Source of the DNA: Clusia tigrina
Lineage: Eukaryota > Arthropoda > Insecta > Diptera > Clusiidae
Assembly: GCA_920105625.2 (NCBI GenBank)
Contig: CAKKTE020000052.1
Span: forward strand, 1,178,001-1,242,000
DNA: 64,000 bases
Direction: 5' to 3'
Position numbers and translations under genes: made by a program. The notes beneath the pieces were generated by a model. That model saw nothing but the letters and a program-made list of their open reading frames with translations, did not search any database and was not told the origin of the DNA. Of the stretch, positions 24,801 through 35,807 are shown in pieces; the first letter of the stretch is position 1; the number at the start of each line of letters is the position of its first letter.

Positions 24801-25710
24801 GCATAGCTCTGAGCGATAACTTAAATTAACAAGAGGCTCGAGTACTGTATTGTTACAAAATTTCAAGGTTTTATGACGCTCCAGTAAAAAGTAACAAGCA
24901 TTTGTATGTTGCAAACTTTGAGAGGCTTTGAGCCAAAGCTTAAATTGACAAGAGGCTCGAGTACTTTATTGTTACAAACTTTCAATGTTTTATGACGCTC
25001 CAGTAAAAAGCTACAAGCATTTGTATGTTGCAAATTTTGATAGGTGTAGGACGTACCGTATAGAAGTTAGGGCCATTTGAAGTTTTATCGTGTCTGATTC
25101 GGGACTCAAGGGTAGCATTGCTTTGAGCGATAACTTAAATTGACAAGAGGTTCGAGTACTTTATTGTTCCAAAATTGCCAGATTTTATGACGCTCCAGTA
25201 AAAAGTTACAAGGATTTGTATGTTGCAAACTTTGATAGGTGCAGGATGTACCGTATAGAAGTTAGGGCCATTTGAAGTTTCATCAGTGTTTGATTTGGGA
25301 CTCAAGGATAGCATAGCTTTGAGCGATAGCTTAAAGCGACAAGAGGCTCGAGTACTTTATTGTTACAAAATTTCAAGGTTTTATGATGCTCCAGTAAAAA
25401 GTTACAAGCATTTGTATGTTGCAAACTTTGATAGGTTTAGGACAGACCGTATAGAAGTTAGGGCCATTTGAAGTTTTATCCGTGTTTTATTTGGGACTCA
25501 AGGGTAGCATATCTTTGAGCGATAGCTTAAATTGACAAGAGGCTCGAGTACTTTATTGTTAGAAAATTTCAAGGTTTTACGACGCTCCAGTAAAAAGTTA
25601 CAAGCATTGCAAACTTTGATAGGTATAGGACGTACCGTATAGAAGTTAGGGCCATTTGAAGTTTTATCAGTGTTTGATTTGGGACTCAAGGATAGCATAG
25701 CTTTGAGCGA
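21840..25710 (-). repeat. About 1.29-kb higher-order repeat, three copies
   Basis: The motif GATACGTGTAGG occurs at 21,948, 23,242 and 24,528 (steps of 1,294 and 1,286 bp; the third unit carries the 8-bp monomer deletion). Each unit then has GAGGTTTTCTCAG, a CTCTGAGCGATAACTTAAATTAACAAG monomer and a 119-bp truncated monomer (near 22,343, 23,638 and 24,922). Copies 2 and 3 stay similar further on (CTTTCAATGTTTT, GTGTCTGATT, AAAATTGCCAG). Copy 1 diverges after about 550 bp. The boundaries are approximate. Confidence 0.8.
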
Positions 25711-28352
25711 TAGCTTAAATTGACAAAGGGGCTCGAGTAATTTATTGTTACAAAATTTCAAGGTTTTATGACGCTCCAGTAAAAAGTTACAAGCATTTGT
25801 ATGTTGCAAACTTTGATAGGTGTAGGACGTACCGTATAGAAGTTAGGGCCATCTGAAGTTTTATCAGTGTTTGATTTGGGACTCAAGGGTAGCATAGCTT
25901 TAAGCGATAGCTTAAATTGACAAGGGGCTCGAGTACTTTATTGTTACAAAATTTCAAGGTTTTATGACGCTCCAGTAAAAAGTTACAAGCATTTGCATGT
26001 TGCAAACTTTGATAGGTGTAGGACGTACCGTATAGAAGTTAGGGCCATTTGAAGTTTTATCAGTGTTTGATTTGAGACTCAGGAGTAGCATAGCTTTGAG
26101 CGATAGCTTAAATTTACATGAGGCTCGAGTACTTTATTGTTACAAAATTTCAAGGTTTTATGACGCTCCAGTAAAAAGTTACAAGCATTTGTATGTTGCA
26201 AACTTTGATAGGTGTAGGACGTACCGTATAGAAGTTAGGGACATTTGAAGTTTTATCAGTGTTTGATATGGTACTCAAGGGTAGCATAGCTTTGAGCGAC
26301 AACTTAAATTGACAAGAGGCTCGAGTTCTAGGTTTTATGACGCTCCAGTAAAAAGTTGCAAGCATTTGTATGTTGCAAACTTTGATAGGTGTAGGACGTA
26401 CCGTATAGAAGTTAGGGACATTTGAAGTTTTATCAGTGTTTGATATGGTACTCAAGGGTATCATAGCTTTGAGCGATAGCTTAAATTGACAAGAGGCTCG
26501 AGTACTTTATTGTTACAAAATTTCAAGGTTTTATGACGCTCCAGTAAAAAGTTACATGCATTTGTATGTTGCAAACTTTGTTAGGTGTAGGACGTACCGT
26601 ATAGAAGTTAGGGCCATTTTAAGTTTTATCAGTGTTTGATTTGGGACTCAAGGGTAGCATAGCTTTGAGCGATAGCTTAAATTTACATGAGGCTCGAGTA
26701 CTTTATTGTTACAAAATTTCAAGGTTTTATGACGCTCCAGTAAAAAGTTGCAAGCATTTGTATGTTGCAAACTTTGATAGGTGTAGGACGTACCGTATAG
26801 AAGTTAGGGACATTTGAAGTTTTATCAGTGTTTGATATGGTACTCAAGGGTAGCATAGCTTTGAGCGATAGCTTAAATTGACAAGAGGCTCGAGTTCAAG
26901 GTTTTATGACGCTCCAGTAAAAAGTTGCAAGCATTTGTATGTTGCAAACTTTGATAGGTGTAGGACGTACCGTATAGAAGTTAAGACCATTTGAAGTTTT
27001 ATCAGTGTTTGATATGGTACTCAAGGGTAGCATAGCTTTGAGCGATAGCTTAAATTGACAAGAGGCTCGAGTACTTTATTGTTACAAAATTTCAAGGTTT
27101 TATGACGCTCCAGTAAAAAGTTACATGCATTTGTATGTTGCAAACTTTGTTAGAAGTAGGACGTACTGTATAGAAGTTAGGGCCATTTGAAGTTTTATCA
27201 GTGTTTGATTTGGGACTCAAGGGTAGCATAGCTTTGAGCGATAGCTTAAATTGACAAGAGGCTCGAGTACTTTATTGTTACAAAATTTCAAGGTTTTATG
27301 ACGCTCCAGTAAAAAGTTACAAGCATTTGTATCTTGCAAACTTTGATAGGTGTACGACGTACCGTATTGAAGTTAGGGCCATTTGAAGTTTTATCAGTGT
27401 TTGATTTGTGACTCAAGGGTAGCATAGCTTTGCGCGATAGCTTAAATTGACAAGAGGCTCGAGTACTTTATTGTTAGAAAATTTCAAGGTTTTACGACGC
27501 TCCAGTAAAAAGTTACAAGCATTGCAAACTTTGATAGGTGTAGGACGTACCGTATAGAAGTTAGGGCCATTTGAAGATTTATCAGTGTTTGATTTGGGAC
27601 TCAAGGGTAGCATAGCTTTGAGTGATAACTTAAATTGACAAGAGGATCGAGTACTTTATTGTTACAGTATTTCAAGGTTTTGTGACGCTCCAGTAAAAAG
27701 TTACAAGCATTTGTATGTTGCAAACTTTGAGAGGTGTAGGACGTACCGTATATAAGTTAGGGCCATTTGAAGTTTTATCAGTGTTTGATTTGGGACTCAA
27801 GGGTAGCATAGCTTTGAGCGATAGCTTAAATTGACAAGAGGCTCGAGTACTTTATTGTTACAAAATTTCAAGGTTTTATGACGCTCGAGTAAAAAGTTAC
27901 AAGCATTTGTATGTTGCATACTTTGATAGGTGTAGGACGTACAGTAATGAAGTTAGGGCCATTTGAAGATTTATCAGTGTTTGATTAGGGACTCAAGGGT
28001 AGCATAACTTTGAGCGATAGCTTAAATTGACAAGAGGCTCGAGTACTTTATTGTTACAAAATTTCAAGGTTTTATGACGCTCCAGTAAAAAGTTACAAGC
28101 ATTTGTATGTTGCAAACTTTGATAGGTGTAGGACGTACCGTATAGAAGTTAGGGCCATTTGAAGTTTTATCAGTGTTTGATTTGGGACTCAAGGGTAGCA
28201 TAGCTTTGAGAGATATCTTAAATTGACAAGAGGCTCGAGTACTTTATTGTTACAAAATTTCAAGGTTTTATGACGCTCCAGTAAAAAGTTACAAGCATTT
28301 GTATGTTGCATAGGTGTAGGACGTACCGTATAGAAGTTAGGGCCATTTGAAG
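24768..28352 (-). repeat. 3,585-bp segmental duplication, copy P1
   Basis: An 18-to-19-monomer block repeats directly with a period of 3,585 bp. Multi-monomer frames and rare variants are all shifted by 3,585: the AAAGCGACAAGAGG monomer at 25,333 and 28,918, the GAGTTCTAGG short monomer at about 26,323 and 29,908, and CTTTGTTAGAAGTAGG at about 27,147 and 30,732. Going left, identity stops at 24,768 (GAAATTTT versus GAAGTTTT). Only scattered substitutions separate the copies. Confidence 0.9.
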
Positions 28353-31300
28353 TTTTATCAGTGTTTGATTTGGGACTCAAGGGTAGCATAGCTCTGAGCG
28401 ATAACTTAAATTAACAAGAGGCTCGAGTACTGTATTGTTACAAAATTTCAAGGTTTTATGACGCTCCAGTAAAAAGTAACAAGCATTTGTATGTTGCAAA
28501 CTTTGAGAGGCTTTGAGCCAAAGCTTAAATTGACAAGAGGCTCGAGTACTTTATTGTTACAAACTTTCAATGTTTTATGACGCTCCAGTAAAAAGCTACA
28601 AGCATTTGTATGTTGCAAATTTTGATAGGTGTAGGACGTACCGTATAGAAGTTAGGGCCATTTGAAGTTTTATCGTGTCTGATTCGGGACTCAAGGGTAG
28701 CATTGCTTTGAGCGATAACTTAAATTGACAAGAGGTTCGAGTACTTTATTGTTCCAAAATTGCCAGATTTTATGACGCTCCAGTAAAAAGTTACAAGGAT
28801 TTGTATGTTGCAAACTTTGATAGGTGCAGGATGTACCGTATAGAAGTTAGGGCCATTTGAAGTTTCATCAGTGTTTGATTTGGGACTCAAGGATAGCATA
28901 GCTTTGAGCGATAGCTTAAAGCGACAAGAGGCTCGAGTACTTTATTGTTACAAAATTTCAAGGTTTTATGACGCTCCAGTAAAAAGTTACAAGCATTTGT
29001 ATGTTGCAAACTTTGATAGGTTTAGGACAGACCGTATAGAAGTTAGGGCCATTTGAAGTTTTATCCGTGTTTGATTTGGGACTCAAGGGTAGCATAGCTT
29101 TGAGCGATAGCTTAAATTGACAAGAGGCTCGAGTACTTTATTGTTAGAAAATTTCAAGGTTTTACGACGCTCCAGTAAAAAGTTACAAGCATTGCAAACT
29201 TTGATAGGTATAGGACGTACCGTATAGAAGTTAGGGCCATTTGAAGTTTTATCAGTGTTTGATTTGGGACTCAAGGATAGCATAGCTTTGAGCGATAGCT
29301 TAAATTGACAAAGGGGCTCGAGTAATTTATTGTTACAAAATTTCAAGGTTTTATGACGCTCCAGTAAAAAGTTACAAGCATTTGTATGTTGCAAACTTTG
29401 ATAGGTGTAGGACGTACCGTATAGAAGTTAGGGCCATCTGAAGTTTTATCAGTGTTTGATTTGGGACTCAAGGGTAGCATAGCTTTAAGCGATAGCTTAA
29501 ATTGACAAGGGGCTCGAGTACTTTATTGTTACAAAATTTCAAGGTTTTATGACGCTCCAGTAAAAAGTTACAAGCATTTGCATGTTGCAAACTTTGATAG
29601 GTGTAGGACGTACCGTATAGAAGTTAGGGCCATTTGAAGTTTTATCAGTGTTTGATTTGGGACTCAAGGGTAGCATAGCTTTGAGCGATAGCTTAAATTT
29701 ACATGAGGCTCGAGTACTTTATTGTTACAAAATTTCAAGGTTTTATGACGCTCCAGTAAAAAGTTGCAAGCATTTGTATGTTGCAAACTTTGATAGGTGT
29801 AGGACGTACCGTATAGAAGTTAGGGACATTTGAAGTTTTATCAGTGTTTGATATGGTACTCAAGGGTAGCATAGCTTTGAGCGACAACTTAAATTGACAA
29901 GAGGCTCGAGTTCTAGGTTTTATGACGCTCCAGTAAAAAGTTGCAAGCATTTGTATGTTGCAAACTTTGATAGGTGTAGGACGTACCGTATAGAAGTTAG
30001 GGACATTTGAAGTTTTATCAGTGTTTGATATGGTACTCAAGGGTAGCATAGCTTTGAGCGATAGCTTAAATTGACAAGAGGCTCCAGCACTTTATTGTTA
30101 CAAAATTTCAAGGTTTTATGACGCTCCAGTAAAAAGTTACATGCATTTGTATGTTGCAAACTTTGTTAGGTGTAGGACGTACCGTATAGAAGTTAGGGCC
30201 ATTTTAAGTTTTATCAGTGTTTGATTTGGGACTCAAGGGTAGCATAGCTTTGAGCGATAGCTTAAATTTACATGAGGCTCGAGTACTTTATTGTTACAAA
30301 ATTTCAAGGTTTTATGACGCTCCAGTAAAAAGTTGCAAGCATTTGTATGTTGCAAACTTTGATAGGTGTAGGACGTACCGTATAGAAGTTAGGGACATTT
30401 GAAGTTTTATCAGTGTTTGATATGGTACTCAAGGGTAGCATAGCTTTGAGCGATAGCTTAAATTGACAAGAGGCTCGAGTTCAAGGTTTTATGACGCTCC
30501 AGTAAAAAGTTGCAAGCATTTGTATGTTGCAAACTTTGATAGGTGTAGGACGTACCGTATAGAAGTTAAGACCATTTGAAGTTTTATCAGTGTTTGATAT
30601 GGTACTCAAGGGTAGCATAGCTTTGAGCGATAGCTTAAATTGGCAAGAGGCTCGAGTACTTTATTGTTACAAAATTTCAAGGTTTTATGACGCTCCAGTA
30701 AAAAGTTACATGCATTTGTATGTTGCAAACTTTGTTAGAAGTAGGACGTACTGTATAGAAGTTAGGGCCATTTGAAGTTTTATCAGTGTTTGATTTGGGA
30801 CTCAAGGGTAGCATAGCTTTGAGCGATAGCTTAAATTGACAAGAGGCTCGAGTACTTTATTGTTACAAAATTTCAAGGTTTTATGACGCTCCAGTAAAAA
30901 GTTACAAGCATTTGTATCTTGCAAACTTTGATAGGTGTACGACGTACCGTATTGAAGTTAGGGCCATTTGAAGTTTTATCAGTGTTTGATTTGTGACTCA
31001 AGGGTAGCATAGCTTTGCGCGATAGCTTAAATTGACAAGAGGCTCGAGTACTTTATTGTTAGAAAATTTCAAGGTTTTACGACGCTCCAGTAAAAAGTTA
31101 CAAGCATTGCAAACTTTGATAGGTGTAGGACGTACCGTATAGAAGTTAGGGCCATTTGAAGATTTATCAGTGTTTGATTTGGGACTCAAGGGTAGCATAG
31201 CTTTGAGTGATAACTTAAATTGACAAGAGGATCGAGTACTTTATTGTTACAGTATTTCAAGGTTTTGTGACGCTCCAGTAAAAAGTTACAAGCATTTGTA

Positions 31301-31937
31301 TGTTGCAAACTTTGAGAGGTGTAGGACGTACCGTATATAAGTTAGGGCCATTTGAAGTTTTATCAGTGTTTGATTTGGGACTCAAGGGTAGCATAGCTTT
31401 GAGCGATAGCTTAAATTGACAAGAGGCTCGAGTACTTTATTGTTACAAAATTTCAAGGTTTTATGACGCTCGAGTAAAAAGTTACAAGCATTTGTATGTT
31501 GCATACTTTGATAGGTGTAGGACGTACAGTAATGAAGTTAGGGCCATTTGAAGATTTATCAGTGTTTGATTAGGGACTCAAGGGTAGCATAACTTTGAGC
31601 GATAGCTTAAATTGACAAGAGGCTCGAGTACTTTATTGTTACAAAATTTCAAGGTTTTATGACGCTCCAGTAAAAAGTTACAAGCATTTGTATGTTGCAA
31701 ACTTTGATAGGTGTAGGACGTACCGTATAGAAGTTAGGGCCATTTGAAGTTTTATCAGTGTTTGATTTGGGACTCAAGGGTAGCATAGCTTTGAGAGATA
31801 TCTTAAATTGACAAGAGGCTCGAGTACTTTATTGTTACAAAATTTCAAGGTTTTATGACGCTCCAGTAAAAAGTTCCAAGCATTTGTATGTTGCATAGGT
31901 GTAGGACGTACCGTATAGAAGTTAGGGCCATTTGAAG
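28353..31937 (-). repeat. 3,585-bp segmental duplication, copy P2
   Basis: This is the direct second copy of P1, ending next to retroelement copy A. Similarity to P1 continues to about 31,974, where P1 enters the GCTCTGAGCG monomer and this copy keeps GCTTTGAGCG. A third copy (P3) lies 10,296 bp further on. Confidence 0.9.
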
Positions 31938-32061
31938 TTTTATCAGTGTTTGATTTGGGACTCAAGGGTAGCATAGCTTTGAGCGATAGCTTAAATTGAC
32001 AAGAGGCTCGAGCACTTTATTGTTACAAAATTTCAGGGTTTTATGACGCTCCAGTAAAAAG

Positions 32062-34064
32062 TTTTTTTTTTTTTATCTCCATTTATTTAACTACAATCTG
32101 TCCAGCTGGACATTCAGTACTACTTATATTATATTTGGTTATAAACATGTGTATGAATTTTCAGTAACATTCAATACATTAGGTACATTAATTTAACACA
32201 GTTAGATTCTATATATATTAATTTCATTCATTCCTTATTATTACTAGTTTTTAATTTATTTATTATTTTTTATTTTTTTATTTCTAATTTGACCTTAGGT
32301 GGTAAATTTGAATGGTAAGTCCGATGGTACATATTTTTTTAGTCTTCGCTCGCTGGTATCGCTGGTTATCAATTCTACCGCTAGGTTGTTAGGATGGATT
32401 CTAAGACGTTTGCGATATGAGTGGCTATATTTCATGATTTCATCATTTACTTTTGGGATGTTTAGATCCCGATGAATGATGTCGTTGCTGACATACCAAG
32501 GTGCATTAGCACACAGTCGTATGACTTTTGATTGGAATCGTTGTAGGATGTCCAGGTTTGACTTGGATGCTGATCCCCAAATTTGAATACCATAAGTCCA
32601 TATGGGCTTCAGTATTACCTTATATATCAGGACTTTATTTCCAAGTGTTAGGGCTGACCTTCGTCCAAGTAGCCAGAACAAAGACCTAAGCGTTATTCCA
32701 AGTTGTTTCCGTTTGGAGAAGATGTGATAGCGCCAGGTAAGCCGCCGATCCAGGTGCACCCCAAGGTATTTTGCATGGTCTGCTTGTGGCAATTGGGAGT
32801 TACTTAGTGTCACTGGAGGGCAAGAACCTGCACGTAGGGTAAAAGTCGTTTGCACTGATTTTATTGCATTTGCTTTTATTCGCCACTTGTCTAGCCATAA
32901 GTCAATTTGGTTCAGGTTCTCCTGCAAATGTTTCGAGGCTAACACGGGGTTTTTGTTGCAGGCCATTACAACAGTATCATCTGCAAAAGTTGCGGTATAT
33001 GTGGTAACAGTCAGCGGCAGGTCAGCCGTGAATAGTGTGTAGAGCACAGGTCCCAAAACGCTCCCTTGTGGAACACCAGCTTTGATTGGATGGAGGGAAG
33101 TTACGTCGCTGTTTACTTTGACCATGAAGAATCTGCTTTCTAAGTAGGACTTTAATATGGCAAAGTAGTGATAGGCTAAATGCATTTTCAATTTGTATAG
33201 TAACCCTTGGTGCCACACCTTGTCGAATGCTTGGGTGATATCCAGGAATGCAGCTGAACAGTATTCTCTATTTTCTAGTGCATTCTGTGCAAATGCATAT
33301 ACTCGATTTATTTGTTCTATCGTAGCATGATGCTTTCGGAATCCAAATTGATGGGAAGGTATAAATTGTTTTGACTCGATGATTGGGAGGAGTCGCTTCA
33401 AAAGAAGTTTCTCAAACATTTTGGAAAGTATCGGAAGCAAGCTAATTGGTCTATATGAGGTGACCACTTCTGCCGGTTTCCCAGGTTTGGGAACAAGGAT
33501 AATTTGAGCCACTTTCCATTGGCTTGGGAAGTGGTCACATCGGATAATCGCATTGAATAGTTGTGCAATGAATTTATAGCCGCAATCTGGTAGCTCCTTT
33601 AGGATTCTGCTCGTAATAAGGTCATATCCCGGCGATTTTTTGTCTTTTAGCGTATTCTTGATAATTCTTCTAATTTCTTTTAGTTTAAAATGCTGGATCG
33701 GAATATCCATTTGGTATGGGGCATCAAGTAATTCAGCTATTTTTATGTCTTCTTGTGGATATTTGCTTGGAAACGGCGCAAATACTTCTAATAAATGAAG
33801 AGCAAATGACTGTGCTTTTTCCTTGTCAGATCTGGCCCATCCGCCATCTTTCGTTTTAATAGGTGGCACATGTGATGTTGGTTGATTTAGTTTTTTTGTA
33901 GCTTTCCATAGAGAATAACCTGAAGCCTGTGAAGGTGACAAGCTGCTGAGATAGATTTGTATTTCTGAATTTTTTGTTGACCGTAGGGCGTTTTTGAGTT
34001 GCTTTGTAGCGCAATTGAACCGGTTTTTGTCATAGGGGCTTCTGGTCATTTGCCAAATTCGACG
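32062..34064 (-). mobile_element. 5'-truncated Jockey-like non-LTR retrotransposon, copy A
   Basis: About 2.0 kb of non-satellite sequence interrupts a monomer. Read on the minus strand it has an open frame for the reverse-transcriptase part of ORF2, about 220 bp of AT-rich 3' UTR, an AATAAA signal (complement of 32,082-32,087) and a 13-A tail (32,062-32,074). It is flanked by a 12-bp target-site duplication CAGTAAAAAGTT (32,052-32,063 and 34,065-34,076; the two T may belong to the tail). ORF1 and the endonuclease half of ORF2 are missing, so this is a typical aborted target-primed insertion. It cannot mobilise on its own. Copies B, C and D are the same insertion, duplicated. Confidence 0.95.
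32295..34049 (-). CDS. Truncated ORF2: Jockey-type reverse transcriptase, copy A
   Basis: A 584-residue frame from the first ATG. It encodes the reverse transcriptase of a LINE; in an intact element this enzyme copies the element RNA into the nicked chromosome. Residues 1-130 resemble the linker between endonuclease and RT. The RT core runs from about 184 to 445: LVPKPGKP then SYRPISLLP (185-206), HQFGFRK (233-239), motif A FLDITQAFD (268-276, Asp270), motif B AGVPQGS (324-330), motif C FADD (355-358, Asp357 and Asp358), LGVHLD (429-434). The C-terminal domain holds WTYGIQIWG (484-492) and APWYV (516-520), typical of arthropod Jockey elements. All catalytic residues are present. The N-terminal endonuclease is absent because the element is 5'-truncated. 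The frame stays open upstream for 12 codons into satellite, starting from a TTG, which I do not take as the start. No promoter is evident and expression is doubtful. E152 and K581 distinguish this copy from B and D. Confidence 0.9.
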   Translation of the reverse strand: MTRSPYDKNRFNCATKQLKNALRSTKNSEIQIYLSSLSPSQASGYSLWKATKKLNQPTSHVPPIKTKDGGWARSDKEKAQSFALHLLEVFAPFPSKYPQEDIKIAELLDAPYQMDIPIQHFKLKEIRRIIKNTLKDKKSPGYDLITSRILKELPDCGYKFIAQLFNAIIRCDHFPSQWKVAQIILVPKPGKPAEVVTSYRPISLLPILSKMFEKLLLKRLLPIIESKQFIPSHQFGFRKHHATIEQINRVYAFAQNALENREYCSAAFLDITQAFDKVWHQGLLYKLKMHLAYHYFAILKSYLESRFFMVKVNSDVTSLHPIKAGVPQGSVLGPVLYTLFTADLPLTVTTYTATFADDTVVMACNKNPVLASKHLQENLNQIDLWLDKWRIKANAIKSVQTTFTLRAGSCPPVTLSNSQLPQADHAKYLGVHLDRRLTWRYHIFSKRKQLGITLRSLFWLLGRRSALTLGNKVLIYKVILKPIWTYGIQIWGSASKSNLDILQRFQSKVIRLCANAPWYVSNDIIHRDLNIPKVNDEIMKYSHSYRKRLRIHPNNLAVELITSDTSERRLKKYVPSDLPFKFTT

Positions 34065-35807
34065 CAGTAAAAAGTTACAAGCCAAGGTGTGGGACGTACC
34101 GTATAGAAGTTAAGGTCATTTGAAGTTTTATCACTGTTTGATTTGGGGCTCAAGGGTAGCATAGCTTTGAGCGATATCTTAAATTGACAAAAGGATCGAG
34201 TGCTTTATTTTTACAAAATTTCAAGGTTTTTTGACGCTGCAGTAAAAAGTTACAAGCATTTATATGTTGCAAACTTTGATAGGTGTAGGACGTACCGTAT
34301 AGACGCTCCAGTAAAAAGCCATTTGAAGTTTTATCAGTGTTTGTTTTGGGACTGAAGGGTAGCATAGCTTTGAGCGATAGCTTAAATTGACAAGAGGCTC
34401 GAGTACTTTATTGTTAGAAAATTTCCAGGTTTTACGACGCTCCAGTAAAAAGTTACAAGCATTGCAAACTTTGATAGGTGTAGGACGTACCGTATAGAAG
34501 TTAGGGCCATTTGAAGATTTATCAGTGTTTGATTTGGGACTCAAGGGTAGCATAGCTTTGAGTGATAACTTAAATTGACAAGAGGATCGAGTACTTTATT
34601 GTTACAGTATTTCAAGGTTTTGTGACGCTCCAGTAAAAAGTTACAAGCATTTGTATGTTGCAAACTTTGAGAGGTGTAGGACGTACCGTATATAAGTTAG
34701 GGCCATTTGAAGTTTTATCAGTGTTTGATTTGGGACTCAAGGGTAGCATAGCTTTGAGCGATAGCTTAAATTGACAAGAGGCTCGAGTACTTTATTGTTC
34801 CAAATTTCAAGGTTTTATGACGCTCGAGTAAAAAGTTACAAGCATTTGTATGTTGCATACTTTGATAGGTGTAGGACGTACAGTAATGAAGTTAGGGCCA
34901 TTTGAAGATTTATCAGTGTTTGATTTGGGACTCAAGGGTAGCATAACTTTGAGCGATAGCTTAAATTGACAAGAGGCTCGAGTACTTTATTGTTACAAAA
35001 TTTCAAGGTTTTATGACGCTCCAGTAAAAAGTTACAACCATTTGTATGTTGCAAACTTTGATAGGTATAGGATGCACCGTAGAGAAGTTAGCGCCATTTG
35101 AAGTTTTATCAGTGTTTGATTTGGGACTCATTGGTAGCATAGCTTTGAGCGACAACTTAAATTGACAAGAGGCTCGAGTACTTTATTGTTACAAAATTTC
35201 AAGGTTTTATGACGCTCCAGTAAAAAGTTACAAGCATTTGTATGTTACAAACTTTGATAGGTGTAGGACGTACCGTATAGAAGTTAGGGCCATTTGAAGT
35301 TTTATCAGTGTTTGTTTTGGGACTCAAGGTAAGCATAGCTTTGAGCGATAGCTTAAATTGACAAGATGCTCGAGTACTTTATTGTTACAAAATTTCAAGG
35401 TTTTATGACGCTCCAGTAAAAAGTTACAAGCATTTGTATGTTGCAAACTTTGATAGGTGTAGGACGTACCGTATAGAAGTTAGGGCCATTTGAAGTTTTA
35501 TCAGTGTTTGATTTGGGACTCAAGGGTAGCATAGCTTTGAGAGATATCTTAAATTGACAAGAGGCTCGAGTACTTTATTGTTACAAAATTTCAAGGTTTT
35601 ATGACACTCCAGTAAAAAGTTCCAAGCATATGTATGTTGCATAGGTGTAGGACGTACCGTATAGAAGTTAGGGCCATTTGAAGTTTTATCAGTGTTTGAT
35701 TTGGGACTCAAGGGTAGCATAGCTTTGAGCGATAGCTTAAATTGACAAGAGGCTCGAGCACTTTATTGTTACAAAATTTCAGGGTTTTATGACGCTCCAG
35801 TAAAAAG
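34065..35807 (-). repeat. Rearranged satellite between elements A and B
   Basis: A mosaic. The first 240 bp is the original right flank of the insertion, where ACAAGCCAAGGTGTGGG shows loss of about 20 bp of a monomer. At 34,303-34,318 a 16-bp piece from another part of the monomer (ACGCTCCAGTAAAAAG or nearly so) replaces AAGTTAGGG. About 34,360-35,030 copies 31,005-31,675 at offset 3,354-3,355. About 35,035-35,425 is a two-monomer module otherwise found at 18.65 and 20.41 kb. The last part is the left flank of element B. No gene is present; the 71- and 97-residue frames are repeat translations. Confidence 0.85.

Larger units (their letters stand above)
31622..34190 (-). repeat. Element-bearing block, 3,747-bp period, copy 1
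   Basis: Satellite flank plus element A plus right flank is repeated as 35,368-37,937 (offset 3,746 left of the poly(A) tract and 3,747 right of it, because the tail is one base longer in B). Identity ends on the left at GGCTCGAG versus TGCTCGAG and on the right at 34,191. This is the duplication that made B from A or the reverse. Confidence 0.9.

Noticed and set aside
26150..26464. 104-residue frames (also at 29,735, 40,031 and 40,600) and 103-residue frames (25,498, 29,083, 39,379)
   Set aside because: Longer than the others only because adjacent truncated monomers restore the frame. The protein is an internal repeat of the satellite translation.
33022..33216. 64-residue frame inside the reverse transcriptase (also at 36,769, 43,318 and 47,065)
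   Set aside because: It overlaps the RT frame on the same strand in another phase and is a shadow of the real coding sequence.
32062..34064. Group II intron, retron or other prokaryotic reverse transcriptase system
   Set aside because: The RT has Jockey-type motifs (SYRPISLLP, AGVPQGS, FADD, WTYGIQIWG, APWYV), a poly(A) tail with AATAAA and a target-site duplication, and sits in eukaryotic satellite DNA.
32295..34085. 596-residue version of the RT frame beginning upstream of the ATG
   Set aside because: The upstream codons come from satellite and the truncation joint, and begin at TTG. Copies B and D have a stop just before the ATG. I annotate from the first ATG.
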